A stretch of 47,326 nt of DNA from an uncultured Flavobacteriales bacterium (GCA_903873905.1 CAIQQJ010000176.1:1-47326); one strand, 5' to 3'; shown: positions 33,124 through 42,283, counted from the first letter of the stretch. Program-made: numbers and translations. The notes: generated by a model not told the origin, from the letters alone.

Positions 33124-36051
33124 CTAAAATGAGAAACGCATGCTGGCCGTCCAGCGACGTCCCATTCCCATATAAACTAATGCGGTTGTTGAACTGAAAT
33201 CGGTTCCGTTTTGTCCATCACTAATATAAACAGTATTGAGCAGATTATTTACTGCAAGACCAAATGTGATATAGACAACTTTCGTTTTTTCTTTTGCAAA
33301 TTCCTCTCGAATTTCATAGCCACCATAAAAATCAAGCAAACCATACGAAGGCATTTTCCATGATTCGCGATCGCGGTTATCAGAAAAAACAGTTCCATTT
33401 GAATTCAGCAATTGTGTAAGTGCAATTGGATCGAAATTGGCGTAATGACGTGCGAAGTAGGTGTAACGAGAAGTGAGGTAAAAACCCTTAAGCGGCTCCC
33501 ACCGCAATGATCCGCCTAATTGTGTTTGTGCAGCATCACCAATGTGAATGTTTTTTGCGCTGTAGGTAATTGTATCTGTTAGAACATAATTCTGGTCGTA
33601 AAGCAAAACGGTTCCTGCAGAAGTGTTTTTCCAATTTCCAAATGAAGCAAAGACGTCCGTGGTGATTTGTTTTATCGGTTTATACTTTCCGTCAAGTTCA
33701 ATCCCCATCATTTTTGAATTGAGGTTCTGAAGGTCATAGGTAAAAGACCCGTCTGGAGTAGTAATGGTTGGAGCAAAGGATGGTGGTTTATTGATCCAGT
33801 TTGTGAAATACATATTCAGATTGCCAGCAAACTTTCCAAATTTTGCACCAAACCCTAATTCAATTGCAGTAACTTTTTGCATTTTCGGATTAGGGAATTC
33901 TTTATTGTAATTATCAAATACTGTATTGAATCGTGGGGCCATTTGCAAATAACCAACATTCATGAACACGTGATAATTTTCTCCAATGTTATAATTGATT
34001 CCTGTCTTGAATGTAAAACCTGGATACTTTTTCTTTTCTGTTTCTGCTGTTCTGGCTTGTGGTGAATTCCATGCATAACCTGTTGCATTCGCAATATGAT
34101 AGGTTGGTCCGCTGGGATTATCGATAGTGGTGGTGTCGCCTGAAGTGGTGACGATTGCTCCGTTTTGTGCAACAGCTGATTGTGTTCCATTGGTATAATA
34201 CGTTTCATTATAACCAACAATCATGTTGACAGTTGTGTCGGGAAGCACCAAGTCACGTTTTCTGAAATGGTCAACACGTTGATATTCCGAAAGTGATCCG
34301 GATAGGGTTAGAAATGCACTCCAGTTCTTTTTGGAATATTCTGCTTGCGTAAAAACGCCTTGCCAATCCACATAACTATCATTCCAATAACCAATCTTGT
34401 CACCCGTTCGTTTCATGGAATATTGGAAATTTGGATCTCCCAAATAGGTACCAGTAGGTAGGTTCTTATCATTATTGTCAATGAAATAATCTCCTCCAAT
34501 CAAATCATAAACTTTTCTGTAATGGGATCCTTTGTAATGGCGAACGTCAAGACCAAGAAGAAAGGAAAGGTTATCATTTGGTTTATAGGTGGCTGTTGAA
34601 AGTCCTCCAAACCAAATATGATTATTCATTGATGCAGCAAGAATGCGTGATGATTTGTTTTCTGTTGTACTATACAAAGCATCTGTTGTGGTAGAATTTG
34701 AATTGTAAACGGATGTTAGGTTTTGTTGACCTGTTAATGTGTCACGAATAACCGATGAGCCACTGAAATTTGTTCCTCCACCATTTCCAATTGACAGATA
34801 TGCAATAGTTGAAATTGAAATTTTTTCATTCGGGGTGCAGTACCAAGAAAAATTGAAAAGTGGTTTATTGTAGAAATTAATGTCCTGACTCATTTTTCCT
34901 TTTTGTCCATCACCATAAGCAAGATAACCCCAATTCGGATTATAACGCAAACCGCGATCTCCTTGCGTCATGGTTGTGTAACCGCCATTCAACATATTTA
35001 CATTGGCCAAGCTGTCGATAAATGAAGCAGATGCTCCTTTATTATCATTGGAAATTAATTTTTTAGCGTAATCTCTGTCGTAAACTCCAACAGACATTCG
35101 ATCATAGCGCTGGCTATGTGATTGTGGAGCACCATTCAAACCAAAGCTGAAAAGATTACTCTTATAACGCTTCTGGATTTTTACAAAATAAGACCATTGG
35201 TCATCCCAAGTCTGATCTGCCCAACCCAATCCTGTTTTTCTGGAACCTGCGAAAGTTATTCCCCATCCTTTTCCAATTTCTCCGGAATTAAATCCGAAAG
35301 AAAGTTTTTGCATACTGTTGTTTCCGAATTCGGTACGCACAGAAAAACTCCGTTTCTGATCTATTCCACGAGTAAGCACATTGATTGTTCCACCAACGGA
35401 AGGAATGGCAAGTTTTGATGCGCCGAGTCCTCGTTGTACTTGCATTGTTCTTGTTACATCTGCTAATCCATCCCAATTACTCCAATAAACGGCTCCGTTT
35501 TCCATATCGTTCATTGGAATTCCATCAATCATCACACCAACATTTCGTTGATCCACACCACGAATGTTTACACGTGAATCGCCAGAACCGCCACCTTGTT
35601 CACTTGCATAAGCGCCAGGTGTTGAGTTGAGCAACATGGTCATATCACGTCCGCCACCCTCTTCACGAATTTTGTTTTCATTGATATTCGAAAACGCCAC
35701 AGGAGTTTTTCTGTCGATTGCAACATCTGCAACAATTTCAACTTCTTTTAAAGTTGTGCTGATACAATTAAAATCCTGAACAATATTTTTTCCGGCAACT
35801 TTAATGAAAATGGAATCGGCATCGTAACCCGTGTATTTTACTCGCATTAAATAATTGCCATCTTCAAGAATGAGTTTGTAATTTCCATCCAGATCTGCAA
35901 CGGCATGAATCTTTCCATCACCAACAACGACAATTGCGCCGACTAAGCCTTCACCCGAAGACGCGTCACGCACAGTTCCACTCACTGTTTGTTGTGCAAA
36001 AACACTACAAGTAGAAAATGCCAGAAAAAGAAAAGTCACAAAACGTTTCAT
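33124..36051 (-). CDS. TonB-dependent receptor with CarboxypepD-like N-terminus (SusC/CirA-like)
   Basis: A 975-residue outer-membrane importer. The signal peptide is RFVTFLFLAFSTCSVFAQ. Next is a CarboxypepD regulatory-like domain (about 20-100, TVSGTVRDASSGEGLVGAIV). The plug follows (about 115-230) with GGGRDMTMLLNSTPGAYASE, RVNIRGVDQRNVGVMIDGIP and NDMENGAVYW. A 22-strand barrel runs to a C-terminal phenylalanine (RRWTASMRFSF). Transport is driven by TonB-ExbBD in the inner membrane; the cargo cannot be read from sequence, but its neighbours are a secreted lamin-tail protein and a secreted nuclease. ATG 36051 is chosen because it starts the signal peptide. A 14-bp perfect inverted repeat lies in the leader. 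There is no SusD-like partner next to it. Confidence 0.92.
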   Translation of the reverse strand: MKRFVTFLFLAFSTCSVFAQQTVSGTVRDASSGEGLVGAIVVVGDGKIHAVADLDGNYKLILEDGNYLMRVKYTGYDADSIFIKVAGKNIVQDFNCISTTLKEVEIVADVAIDRKTPVAFSNINENKIREEGGGRDMTMLLNSTPGAYASEQGGGSGDSRVNIRGVDQRNVGVMIDGIPMNDMENGAVYWSNWDGLADVTRTMQVQRGLGASKLAIPSVGGTINVLTRGIDQKRSFSVRTEFGNNSMQKLSFGFNSGEIGKGWGITFAGSRKTGLGWADQTWDDQWSYFVKIQKRYKSNLFSFGLNGAPQSHSQRYDRMSVGVYDRDYAKKLISNDNKGASASFIDSLANVNMLNGGYTTMTQGDRGLRYNPNWGYLAYGDGQKGKMSQDINFYNKPLFNFSWYCTPNEKISISTIAYLSIGNGGGTNFSGSSVIRDTLTGQQNLTSVYNSNSTTTDALYSTTENKSSRILAASMNNHIWFGGLSTATYKPNDNLSFLLGLDVRHYKGSHYRKVYDLIGGDYFIDNNDKNLPTGTYLGDPNFQYSMKRTGDKIGYWNDSYVDWQGVFTQAEYSKKNWSAFLTLSGSLSEYQRVDHFRKRDLVLPDTTVNMIVGYNETYYTNGTQSAVAQNGAIVTTSGDTTTIDNPSGPTYHIANATGYAWNSPQARTAETEKKKYPGFTFKTGINYNIGENYHVFMNVGYLQMAPRFNTVFDNYNKEFPNPKMQKVTAIELGFGAKFGKFAGNLNMYFTNWINKPPSFAPTITTPDGSFTYDLQNLNSKMMGIELDGKYKPIKQITTDVFASFGNWKNTSAGTVLLYDQNYVLTDTITYSAKNIHIGDAAQTQLGGSLRWEPLKGFYLTSRYTYFARHYANFDPIALTQLLNSNGTVFSDNRDRESWKMPSYGLLDFYGGYEIREEFAKEKTKVVYITFGLAVNNLLNTVYISDGQNGTDFSSTTALVYMGMGRRWTASMRFSF

Positions 36052-36073
36052 GAGAACAATATTTGAAGCACAA

Positions 36074-36116
36074 TTTCTCAATTGCCAACGAAAAAATTTC
36101 AATGGCAATTGAGAAA
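36074..36116 (-). promoter_or_regulatory. perfect inverted repeat in TonB receptor leader
   Basis: Arms TTTCTCAATTGCCA (36074-36087) and TGGCAATTGAGAAA (36103-36116), 14 bp with no mismatch and a 15-nt spacer, sit between the lamin-tail stop and the receptor ATG. No T-run follows, so it may be an operator, a mRNA stability hairpin or a processing site. Confidence 0.6.
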
Positions 36117-36134
36117 ATAAAGCCCGATTAAAAA

Positions 36135-37052
36135 TTATCGAATACTAATTTTTGAAACGACACGTTTCCCGTTTGCAAGTTCAATCTGCATCAGGTAAAG
36201 TCCTTCAGGCTGATTGCTTAGATTGATCTGCTCTGAATTATCAGTTGTAGAAAAACGTTTTGTGAATACAATTGCACCAAGTGAATTGTAAATTTCCACA
36301 CCATAAATATTCTGATTTGCATTGACTGCAAAAGTTCCGTTTGAAGGATTTGGGAAAACAGATACAAAATTTGGATTTTTTGCAGCTTCATTAATTCCTA
36401 CAGGACAAGAAGAAGTGTGCGTTCCAAGATTGGTCCAAGTGTTTACTGGAAGTGAATCCCATTCTGTTGTAACATTAAATGCTGTAGGATTAACAGTAAC
36501 TCCTCCTGTAACACTTGCTTTACGAACTAGATCATGATCTTTTGTCCACCATGAACCTGCTCCTGTGTAAGGGAAAACATCAGACCAACATGGGACTGGC
36601 TGTTCACCAATTTTTCCGAAAATATCAACGAAAGTGCGAGGGGCTATTTTACAAAGAACCAAAGCATCATCTCCATTAAAATACATAACCGCAGTGCCAG
36701 CAACGTAAGCAGCAGGTCCGACTTGATCACCCATGGCCATCAAAATAGGATCGCAAAAGGCACCGTTTCCATCAGGAGTAACCTGGCCGTTTACAACTAC
36801 CCATACATCATGCGCTAGAATTGTTCCGGTTAATGGGATACTATCTACAGGAGTAACCGAGCCATTTGAAAAACGAATGATTTCGTAATTGGAAAGAGCA
36901 ATCGGATTAGCGGTTGGGTTATAAATTTCGAGTGCTTTGCTATGTGATGTTCCTTCTACATATTCAGAGAAGAAGAGTTCGTTGCAACCGGTTTGTGCGT
37001 GTACAGAAAAGGCTGAGCCCAACGAAATGATCGCGAGTAAAATTTTTTTCAT
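36135..37052 (-). CDS. secreted lamin-tail domain protein with T9SS sorting domain
   Basis: A 305-residue secreted protein. Signal peptide ILLAIISLGSAFSVHAQ, then a lamin-tail-like (LTD) domain of about 180 residues, with CNELFFSEYVEGTSHSKALE near its start, IYNPTANPIALSNYEIIRF, and then VMYFNGDDALVLCKI. This fold is common next to extracellular nucleases in Bacteroidota. The last 70 residues are a type A T9SS domain (VSVFPNPSNGTFAVNA, SLGAIVFTKRF, EGLYLMQIEL). ATG 37052 begins the signal peptide and is preferred over 37139. It is the first gene of a minus-strand trio with the TonB receptor (83 nt) and the endonuclease I gene. Ligand unknown; nucleic-acid or phosphate related binding is my inference. 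Confidence 0.85.
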   Translation of the reverse strand: MKKILLAIISLGSAFSVHAQTGCNELFFSEYVEGTSHSKALEIYNPTANPIALSNYEIIRFSNGSVTPVDSIPLTGTILAHDVWVVVNGQVTPDGNGAFCDPILMAMGDQVGPAAYVAGTAVMYFNGDDALVLCKIAPRTFVDIFGKIGEQPVPCWSDVFPYTGAGSWWTKDHDLVRKASVTGGVTVNPTAFNVTTEWDSLPVNTWTNLGTHTSSCPVGINEAAKNPNFVSVFPNPSNGTFAVNANQNIYGVEIYNSLGAIVFTKRFSTTDNSEQINLSNQPEGLYLMQIELANGKRVVSKISIR

Positions 37053-37136
37053 GTGATGTTGTGGTGATGAGCAAAAAATATCGATACTGGTTTCGGCGAC
37101 AAACCGCCTGTAGGTTTTCAGTATTGATTGATGTCG

Positions 37137-37167
37137 CAAAAGTAATTTGAAAAACCACTCGACGCAA
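37137..37167 (-). promoter_or_regulatory. promoter of the lamin-tail/TonB/nuclease genes
   Basis: On the minus strand TTG (37167-37165), 20 nt, then TACTTTTG (37144-37137), an exact TAnnTTTG box. The leader is about 80 nt to the ATG at 37052. Confidence 0.55.
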
Positions 37168-37213
37168 GGTGTAAATGACTGTTTGTGAATAAAATCAAAA
37201 ATTGTTAATACTC

Positions 37214-37227
37214 AGGTCATTTGACCT
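37214..37227. promoter_or_regulatory. palindrome AGGTCA-TT-TGACCT, candidate operator
   Basis: A perfect 6-bp inverted repeat with a 2-nt centre, midway between the divergent promoters and about 47 nt upstream of the minus-strand -33 element. It could bind a dimeric regulator; no regulator gene is adjacent. Confidence 0.4.
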
Positions 37228-37321
37228 TAACAGTAGGCTTGAAATGTTAAAAATGTTGTCCAATTTATCATCGTTTCTCCTACTTTCTGGAGCTGTTCTG
37301 AAGTCTAGGGACAAAAAAGTT

Positions 37322-37329
37322 TAGATTTG
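37322..37329 (+). promoter_or_regulatory. -7 box of the deoxyhypusine synthase-like gene
   Basis: TAGATTTG, an exact TAnnTTTG box, 34 nt before the ATG at 37364. The leader is A-rich just before the start codon. The -33 side is poor. Confidence 0.45.
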
Positions 37330-37363
37330 CACCTGTTTTTAACAAATCAACAAGAATAAAAAA

Positions 37364-38338
37364 ATGAATAAAGGACCTATTTCCCAATTTGTAGACCATC
37401 ATTATCGTCATTTTAATGCTGCTGCACTTAAAGATGCAGCCATTGGCTATGAAACCCATCTTCTCGAAGGTGGCAAAATGTTGGTTTCTCTGGCAGGTGC
37501 AATGAGTACCGCAGAACTTGGTCTTTCCTTGGCAGAAATGATTCGCCAGGATAAAATCGCGATTATTTCCTGTACAGGTGCAAATCTTGAGGAGGATTTG
37601 ATGAATTTGGTTGCTCATTCGCACTATAAACGCGTTCCAAATTATCGCGATCTCACTCCGAAAGATGAATGGGATTTATTAGAAAAAGGTTTGAATCGTG
37701 TAACTGATACTTGCATTCCTGAGGAAGAAGCATTTCGTCGTTTGCAAAAACATATTTATGAACTGTGGAAAGATGCCAATACAAAAGGCGAAAGATATTT
37801 TCCACATGAGTTTATGTACAAAATGATTTTGAGTGGTGTTTTAAAACCATATTATGAAATCGATCCAAAAAATTCTTGGATGATTGCTGCCGCTGAAAAA
37901 AATCTGCCAATCATTTGTCCAGGTTGGGAAGATTCAACAATGGGAAATATTTTCGCATCCTATGTTATCAAGAATGAATTGATCGCGACGACTGTGAAAG
38001 GTGGAATTGAATATATGGTTTGGCTGGCCGATTGGTACAGGAAAAATTCAGGTGGAAAAGGAGTTGGATTTTTTCAGATTGGTGGAGGAATAGCTGGAGA
38101 TTTTCCAATTTGTGTTGTGCCAATGATGTATCAGGATTTGGAATGGCATGATGTTCCATTCTGGTCTTACTTCTGTCAAATTTCTGATTCCACAACTTCT
38201 TATGGTTCTTATTCCGGTGCTGTGCCGAATGAAAAAATCACTTGGGGTAAATTGGATATCAATACGCCGAAATTCATTGTGGAATCAGATGCAACAATTG
38301 TAGCACCACTGATTTTTGCTTGGATTTTGGGATGGTAA
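37364..38338 (+). CDS. deoxyhypusine synthase family protein
   Basis: A 324-residue cytosolic protein of the deoxyhypusine synthase superfamily. Markers are LAGAMSTAELGLSLAEMIR near residue 45, IISCTGANLEEDLMN near residue 68, ICPGWEDSTMGN near residue 185, and SYSGAVPNEKITWGKLD near the end. The Lys of TWGK (residue 296) sits where the catalytic Lys of eukaryotic and archaeal enzymes lies. Classical enzymes transfer an aminobutyl group from spermidine to eIF5A, which bacteria lack, so related bacterial proteins are thought to make homospermidine or other polyamines, or to act on an unknown target. No eIF5A-like or polyamine gene is in the window. ATG 37364 has an A-rich leader and a -7 box upstream. 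Confidence 0.88.
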   Translation: MNKGPISQFVDHHYRHFNAAALKDAAIGYETHLLEGGKMLVSLAGAMSTAELGLSLAEMIRQDKIAIISCTGANLEEDLMNLVAHSHYKRVPNYRDLTPKDEWDLLEKGLNRVTDTCIPEEEAFRRLQKHIYELWKDANTKGERYFPHEFMYKMILSGVLKPYYEIDPKNSWMIAAAEKNLPIICPGWEDSTMGNIFASYVIKNELIATTVKGGIEYMVWLADWYRKNSGGKGVGFFQIGGGIAGDFPICVVPMMYQDLEWHDVPFWSYFCQISDSTTSYGSYSGAVPNEKITWGKLDINTPKFIVESDATIVAPLIFAWILGW

Positions 38339-38343
38339 TCAAC

Positions 38344-38398
38344 AATTTTGAATTCTGAATTTTAGAAGAACACAATTCAAAATTTAGAATTCCAAATT
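38344..38398. repeat. AT-rich intergenic hairpin repeat
   Basis: Arms 38344-38363 and 38379-38398 match at 18 of 20 positions, with a 15-nt loop. The 18-mer at 38374-38391 recurs in inverted orientation at 46554-46571. There is no T-run. It ends 14 nt before the GTG start of the next gene. Confidence 0.7.
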
Positions 38399-38412
38399 CA
38401 AAATTTCATATT

Positions 38413-40368
38413 GTGGCAAAAGTAAAACAGCCCAAAATTATAAAACCGCCTTTCTGGCAAGATGATCGGAAAGTGGCTTGGTTGTTTTTTGGAATTGCAT
38501 TTTTGCTTTATGCACAAACCATTTGGTTTGATTTTGCACTCGATGATCGTGCTGTGACGTTTGCGAATAAATTTGTGATGAAAGGATTTGGTGGGATTGG
38601 TGATATTCTCAAAACATTTTATTGGGCCGGTTTTTGGAATTCAAATGCGGGATTATTTCGCCCAACCTCATTGATATTATTCGCAATCGAGTGGGCTTTT
38701 GCTCCGAACGCTCCACATGTTTTTCATTTTGTGAATGTGGTTTTGTATGCGACTTGTGCTCTTCTGCTTTATAGAACATTGCGGGAATTATTTCACAATT
38801 CTTCATTGACACTTCCTTTTTTTGCAACCTTATTATGGATAGTTTTTCCAGCACATTCTGAAGTTGTCGCGAATGTAAAAAGTGGCGATGAATTATTAAG
38901 CATGATTTTTTTCTTAATGTCACTGCGACAAATAATGAAATGGTCGGAGAATAATTTGTTGCAGCCTTTGCTGCTTTCCGGGATTTATTTTTTTCTGTCG
39001 CTTCTTTCGAAAGAAGGAGCAGTTTTATTTATCCCAATTATTTTCATCGCGCTTTATTTGTTTAAGAATAAGGATTTGAAGCAATTTATAAAACCTATAA
39101 TGGTTTTGGGTGCTTTCACCATCCTATGGTTTACTTGGCACAGTGCTGTAATTGCAAATGCACCAAGTGAAAAAATTACCTATACCTATCATGACAATTC
39201 ACTCATTGCTGCCCCCGATCTTTCTTCTCGTGTGGCAACAGCAATGCAAATGCAAGGAAAATATTTATTGAAATCGTTTACTGGTTTTCCTTTGTCGTAT
39301 GATTATTCGTTCAATGAAAATCCAATTGTAGGATGGAGTGATCCTTTTGCCTTGCTTTCAATTTTGGCTTGTGTTTCGCTTTTTGGTTTGGCGATTTTCA
39401 AATTCAAGAAGGATCCCGTTTTATCATTCGGAATTTTATTTTATTTCATCACGTTTGCATTAACCTCGAATGTTTTTATTCTCATTGGTGCAACAATGGC
39501 AGATCGTTTTTTATTCGTGCCTTCCATAGGATTTGCAATTGCAATTTGTTGGGTAATCTTGAAATTGACTAAAGGAGAATCTCAAAAGTCATTTCATGCA
39601 ACGGCCTTGTATGTTCTGATTCCTTTATCCTTGCTTTATAGTGTCCGTGCATTTACACGAAGTGCTGATTGGGAAACGGAAACAAAATTGTTTACTGCTG
39701 ATGTTGAAAATACTCCGGGCAGTGCAAGAACACATTTTAATTATGGAGTTGTCCTTAAAACACAAGCTTCGAATGAGCCTAACACAAATTTAAAAAACCA
39801 ATTGTTCGATCAGGCATTCAAAGAATTTCAAACGGCAGTAAAAATTGATACGCTTGATTATGGTTCATTTGCTGCAGCGGGAGAATGCAAATTTCTTTCT
39901 GGTCATTATGAGGAATCTGTTTATTGGAGAACAAAATCATTGCAAGTTGAACCGCGATATGTTCTATTGTATCGAGATCTAGGAAATTCACTTATGAATT
40001 GCAAAAAATACGATAGTGCAATTGTTGTCTATGGACAAGCCGTAAAAACGAATTCAATGGATTCACTTACATTGATTCATATCAGTGATTGTTACCTTTC
40101 AAAGCAGGATACGGCTCAAGCAATTTTAACGTTGGAGAAAAATGTATTACAATATCCAAAGAATATGGAGGGCTGGAATAAACTTGCAAACATTTGCGGA
40201 ATGTATGGGCAAATCAAAAGGTCCTCCGAAGCATTTCTTGAAATTTCAAAACTCGATCCGCGAAATCAGAATGCTTATCGCATGCTATATAAAAACTATT
40301 CTCTCCTTGGCGATACTGCAAATGCGAATAAATACGCAAAGGCTTATTTTCAAGCGGGGGGAAAGTGA
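38413..40368 (+). CDS. multipass membrane protein with C-terminal TPRs, TMTC-like
   Basis: A 651-residue inner-membrane protein. About ten membrane helices run from residue 22 to about 410 (VAWLFFGIAFLLYAQTI, HFVNVVLYATCALLLYR and others). The first periplasmic loop has WFDFALDDRAVTFAN, where an acidic DD resembles the metal- or sugar-binding loop of GT-C enzymes. Residues about 430-650 form TPR-like repeats. This order (GT-C-like membrane part plus TPRs) is that of TMTC proteins, known in animals as O-mannosyltransferases, so a sugar transferase role is possible but unproven. GTG 38413 is the start, as no ATG is in frame upstream and the first downstream one falls well inside. It lies 74 nt after the deoxyhypusine synthase gene. 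Confidence 0.82.
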   Translation: MAKVKQPKIIKPPFWQDDRKVAWLFFGIAFLLYAQTIWFDFALDDRAVTFANKFVMKGFGGIGDILKTFYWAGFWNSNAGLFRPTSLILFAIEWAFAPNAPHVFHFVNVVLYATCALLLYRTLRELFHNSSLTLPFFATLLWIVFPAHSEVVANVKSGDELLSMIFFLMSLRQIMKWSENNLLQPLLLSGIYFFLSLLSKEGAVLFIPIIFIALYLFKNKDLKQFIKPIMVLGAFTILWFTWHSAVIANAPSEKITYTYHDNSLIAAPDLSSRVATAMQMQGKYLLKSFTGFPLSYDYSFNENPIVGWSDPFALLSILACVSLFGLAIFKFKKDPVLSFGILFYFITFALTSNVFILIGATMADRFLFVPSIGFAIAICWVILKLTKGESQKSFHATALYVLIPLSLLYSVRAFTRSADWETETKLFTADVENTPGSARTHFNYGVVLKTQASNEPNTNLKNQLFDQAFKEFQTAVKIDTLDYGSFAAAGECKFLSGHYEESVYWRTKSLQVEPRYVLLYRDLGNSLMNCKKYDSAIVVYGQAVKTNSMDSLTLIHISDCYLSKQDTAQAILTLEKNVLQYPKNMEGWNKLANICGMYGQIKRSSEAFLEISKLDPRNQNAYRMLYKNYSLLGDTANANKYAKAYFQAGGK

Positions 40369-40399
40369 TGAGCGGTAATTCGGATCACAATTCCTTTGA

Positions 40400-40407
40400 T
40401 AACTTTG
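40400..40407 (+). promoter_or_regulatory. -7 box of the M2 peptidase gene
   Basis: TAACTTTG, an exact TAnnTTTG box, 25 nt before the ATG at 40433. No clear -33 box. Confidence 0.4.
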
Positions 40408-40432
40408 AGCTGATAAACACAAACACATTTTT

Positions 40433-42283
40433 ATGAAAACAATTTTCCAAAAATTTCTATTGACAGTTTCTATTCCGATGAGTTTCGGAATTATTTTGAC
40501 AAGTTGCGGAGGAGAAACAAAACAGGACGATGCCGCATTTGTAAAACGGGTCGATTCATTTCTCGTTTCCTATAATAATAAATACCGTGAATTGAATATT
40601 GCTGCCAATGATGGACAATGGAAATTGTTGACGCATATGGTAACGGGAGATACAGCAACTGAAAATTTCGCCAATCGTGCGAACGACGCACTTGCTAAAT
40701 TTTTGGGGAGTTCTGAAAACATAAAACAGACGCAAGAATTCATCGCGCAAAAAAGCAAATTGAATGAATTACAAATTGAACAATTGGATCACATACTTTA
40801 TTTCGCTGGAGGAAGCCCACAAACTGTTGCGGATATCGTTTCACAAAAAATCAAGGCTGAAACAGATGCTGCGAAAAAATTATATGAATTCAATTTTATG
40901 CTCAATGGAAAATCGGTAACCACCAATGACATTGACAGATTGTTGCGAACAGAAATTGACACAGTTGAACGTTTGAAAGTTTGGGAATGCAGTAAAGAAG
41001 TTGGAAAAAATTTGCACCAACCATTGGAAAATTTGCGCATGCTCAGAAACAAAACAGTTCAAGGATTGAATTACCCTGATTATTTCAGTTATCAAGTTGC
41101 CGATTACGGAATGAGCGCTGATACCATGATGGCGATGCTTCGAGGAATTAACGATGAAATTTATCCTTTATATCGCGAGTTGCATACATGGGCACGTTAT
41201 GAATTAGCTGCGAAATATCATTCCAAAAGCGTTCCCGATTATTTGCCAGCACAATGGTTGCCGAATCGTTGGGGACAAGATTGGAGTGAATTGGTAACGG
41301 TAAAAGGAATTGATCTTGACAGCATCATCAAGTCTAAAAATTACAACGCAGAATGGGTTGCTAAAGCTGCTGAAGATTATTATGTGAGTATGGGATTTCC
41401 AAAGTTGCCACAAATTTTCTGGGATAAATCAAGTTTATATCCATTGCCTGCTGGTGTTGATTACAAAAAAAATAATCATGCTTCTGCTTGGCACATGGAT
41501 TATGATCAGGATGTTCGTTCCTTGATGAGTATCGAACCCAATGCTGAATGGTATGAAACAACACATCATGAACTTGGGCATATTTATTATTTCTTGGCTT
41601 ACAGTCGTCCTGAAGTTCCGTTTATCATGCGTGAAGGTGCAAATCGTGCTTACCATGAAGCGTTGGGAACTTTGTTCGGAATGGCCGCAATGCAAAAACC
41701 ATTTCTTGTCAATAAAGGATTTGTAAATGCGGATACAAAAATTGATTCCATTCAAAGTTTGTTGAAGGAAGCTTTACGTTATATCGTTGCATTGAATTGG
41801 CAGGCAGGAACCATGAGTGAATTTGAATACGAACTCTATGCAAAAAATCTTCCGGCGGATCAATTCAATCAACGTTGGTGGGAAATTGTAAAGCGTGAAC
41901 AGGGAATTGTTTCGCCGTATTTCCGCAATGAAACGTATTGTGATCCTGCAACCAAAACGCACATCATTGATGATCCAGCGCAATATTATGATTATGCTTT
42001 GTCAACAGTTTTGCAATTTCAATTCCACGATTACATTGCGAAAAATATCTTGCATCAAGATCCACGCAATACCTGTTATTACGGAAACAAGGAAATTGGA
42101 AAGTTCATTGGAGATATGATGAGTGTTGGTGGAGTGGGTGATTGGAGAACTTTGCTGAAAGAAAAAACCGGATCAGATTTAACAGCGAAACCTATGTTGG
42201 ATTATTTCTCTCCGCTTATGAATTATTTGAAAGAAGTAAATAAAGGAAGAACCTATACGCTTCCTGAAAAAAGGGCGCATTAA
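40433..42283 (+). CDS. M2 family (ACE-like) peptidyl-dipeptidase, lipoprotein
   Basis: A 616-residue zinc peptidase. The signal sequence ends in a lipobox LTSC (Cys near residue 25), so it is membrane-anchored. The metal site is HELGH at residues 379-383 with the third ligand in YHEALG (Glu 409), inside the M2 pattern REGANRAYHEALG. This is the order of angiotensin-converting enzyme, whose bacterial relatives remove C-terminal dipeptides. Other shared blocks are NRWGQDW and LLKEALRYIVALNW. The DP and RTYTLPEKRAH tail is plain. ATG 40433 starts the signal. A strong terminator follows the stop. Function here is probably peptide turnover in the envelope. Confidence 0.92.
   Translation: MKTIFQKFLLTVSIPMSFGIILTSCGGETKQDDAAFVKRVDSFLVSYNNKYRELNIAANDGQWKLLTHMVTGDTATENFANRANDALAKFLGSSENIKQTQEFIAQKSKLNELQIEQLDHILYFAGGSPQTVADIVSQKIKAETDAAKKLYEFNFMLNGKSVTTNDIDRLLRTEIDTVERLKVWECSKEVGKNLHQPLENLRMLRNKTVQGLNYPDYFSYQVADYGMSADTMMAMLRGINDEIYPLYRELHTWARYELAAKYHSKSVPDYLPAQWLPNRWGQDWSELVTVKGIDLDSIIKSKNYNAEWVAKAAEDYYVSMGFPKLPQIFWDKSSLYPLPAGVDYKKNNHASAWHMDYDQDVRSLMSIEPNAEWYETTHHELGHIYYFLAYSRPEVPFIMREGANRAYHEALGTLFGMAAMQKPFLVNKGFVNADTKIDSIQSLLKEALRYIVALNWQAGTMSEFEYELYAKNLPADQFNQRWWEIVKREQGIVSPYFRNETYCDPATKTHIIDDPAQYYDYALSTVLQFQFHDYIAKNILHQDPRNTCYYGNKEIGKFIGDMMSVGGVGDWRTLLKEKTGSDLTAKPMLDYFSPLMNYLKEVNKGRTYTLPEKRAH

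Larger units (their letters stand above)
37053..37363. other. 311-nt divergent intergenic region with two promoters and a palindrome
   Basis: It separates the minus-strand nuclease locus from the plus-strand deoxyhypusine synthase-like gene. It holds a minus-strand TACTTTTG box (37144-37137), a plus-strand TAGATTTG box (37322-37329), and the palindrome at 37214-37227. No RNA gene or small ORF is convincing. Confidence 0.7.
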
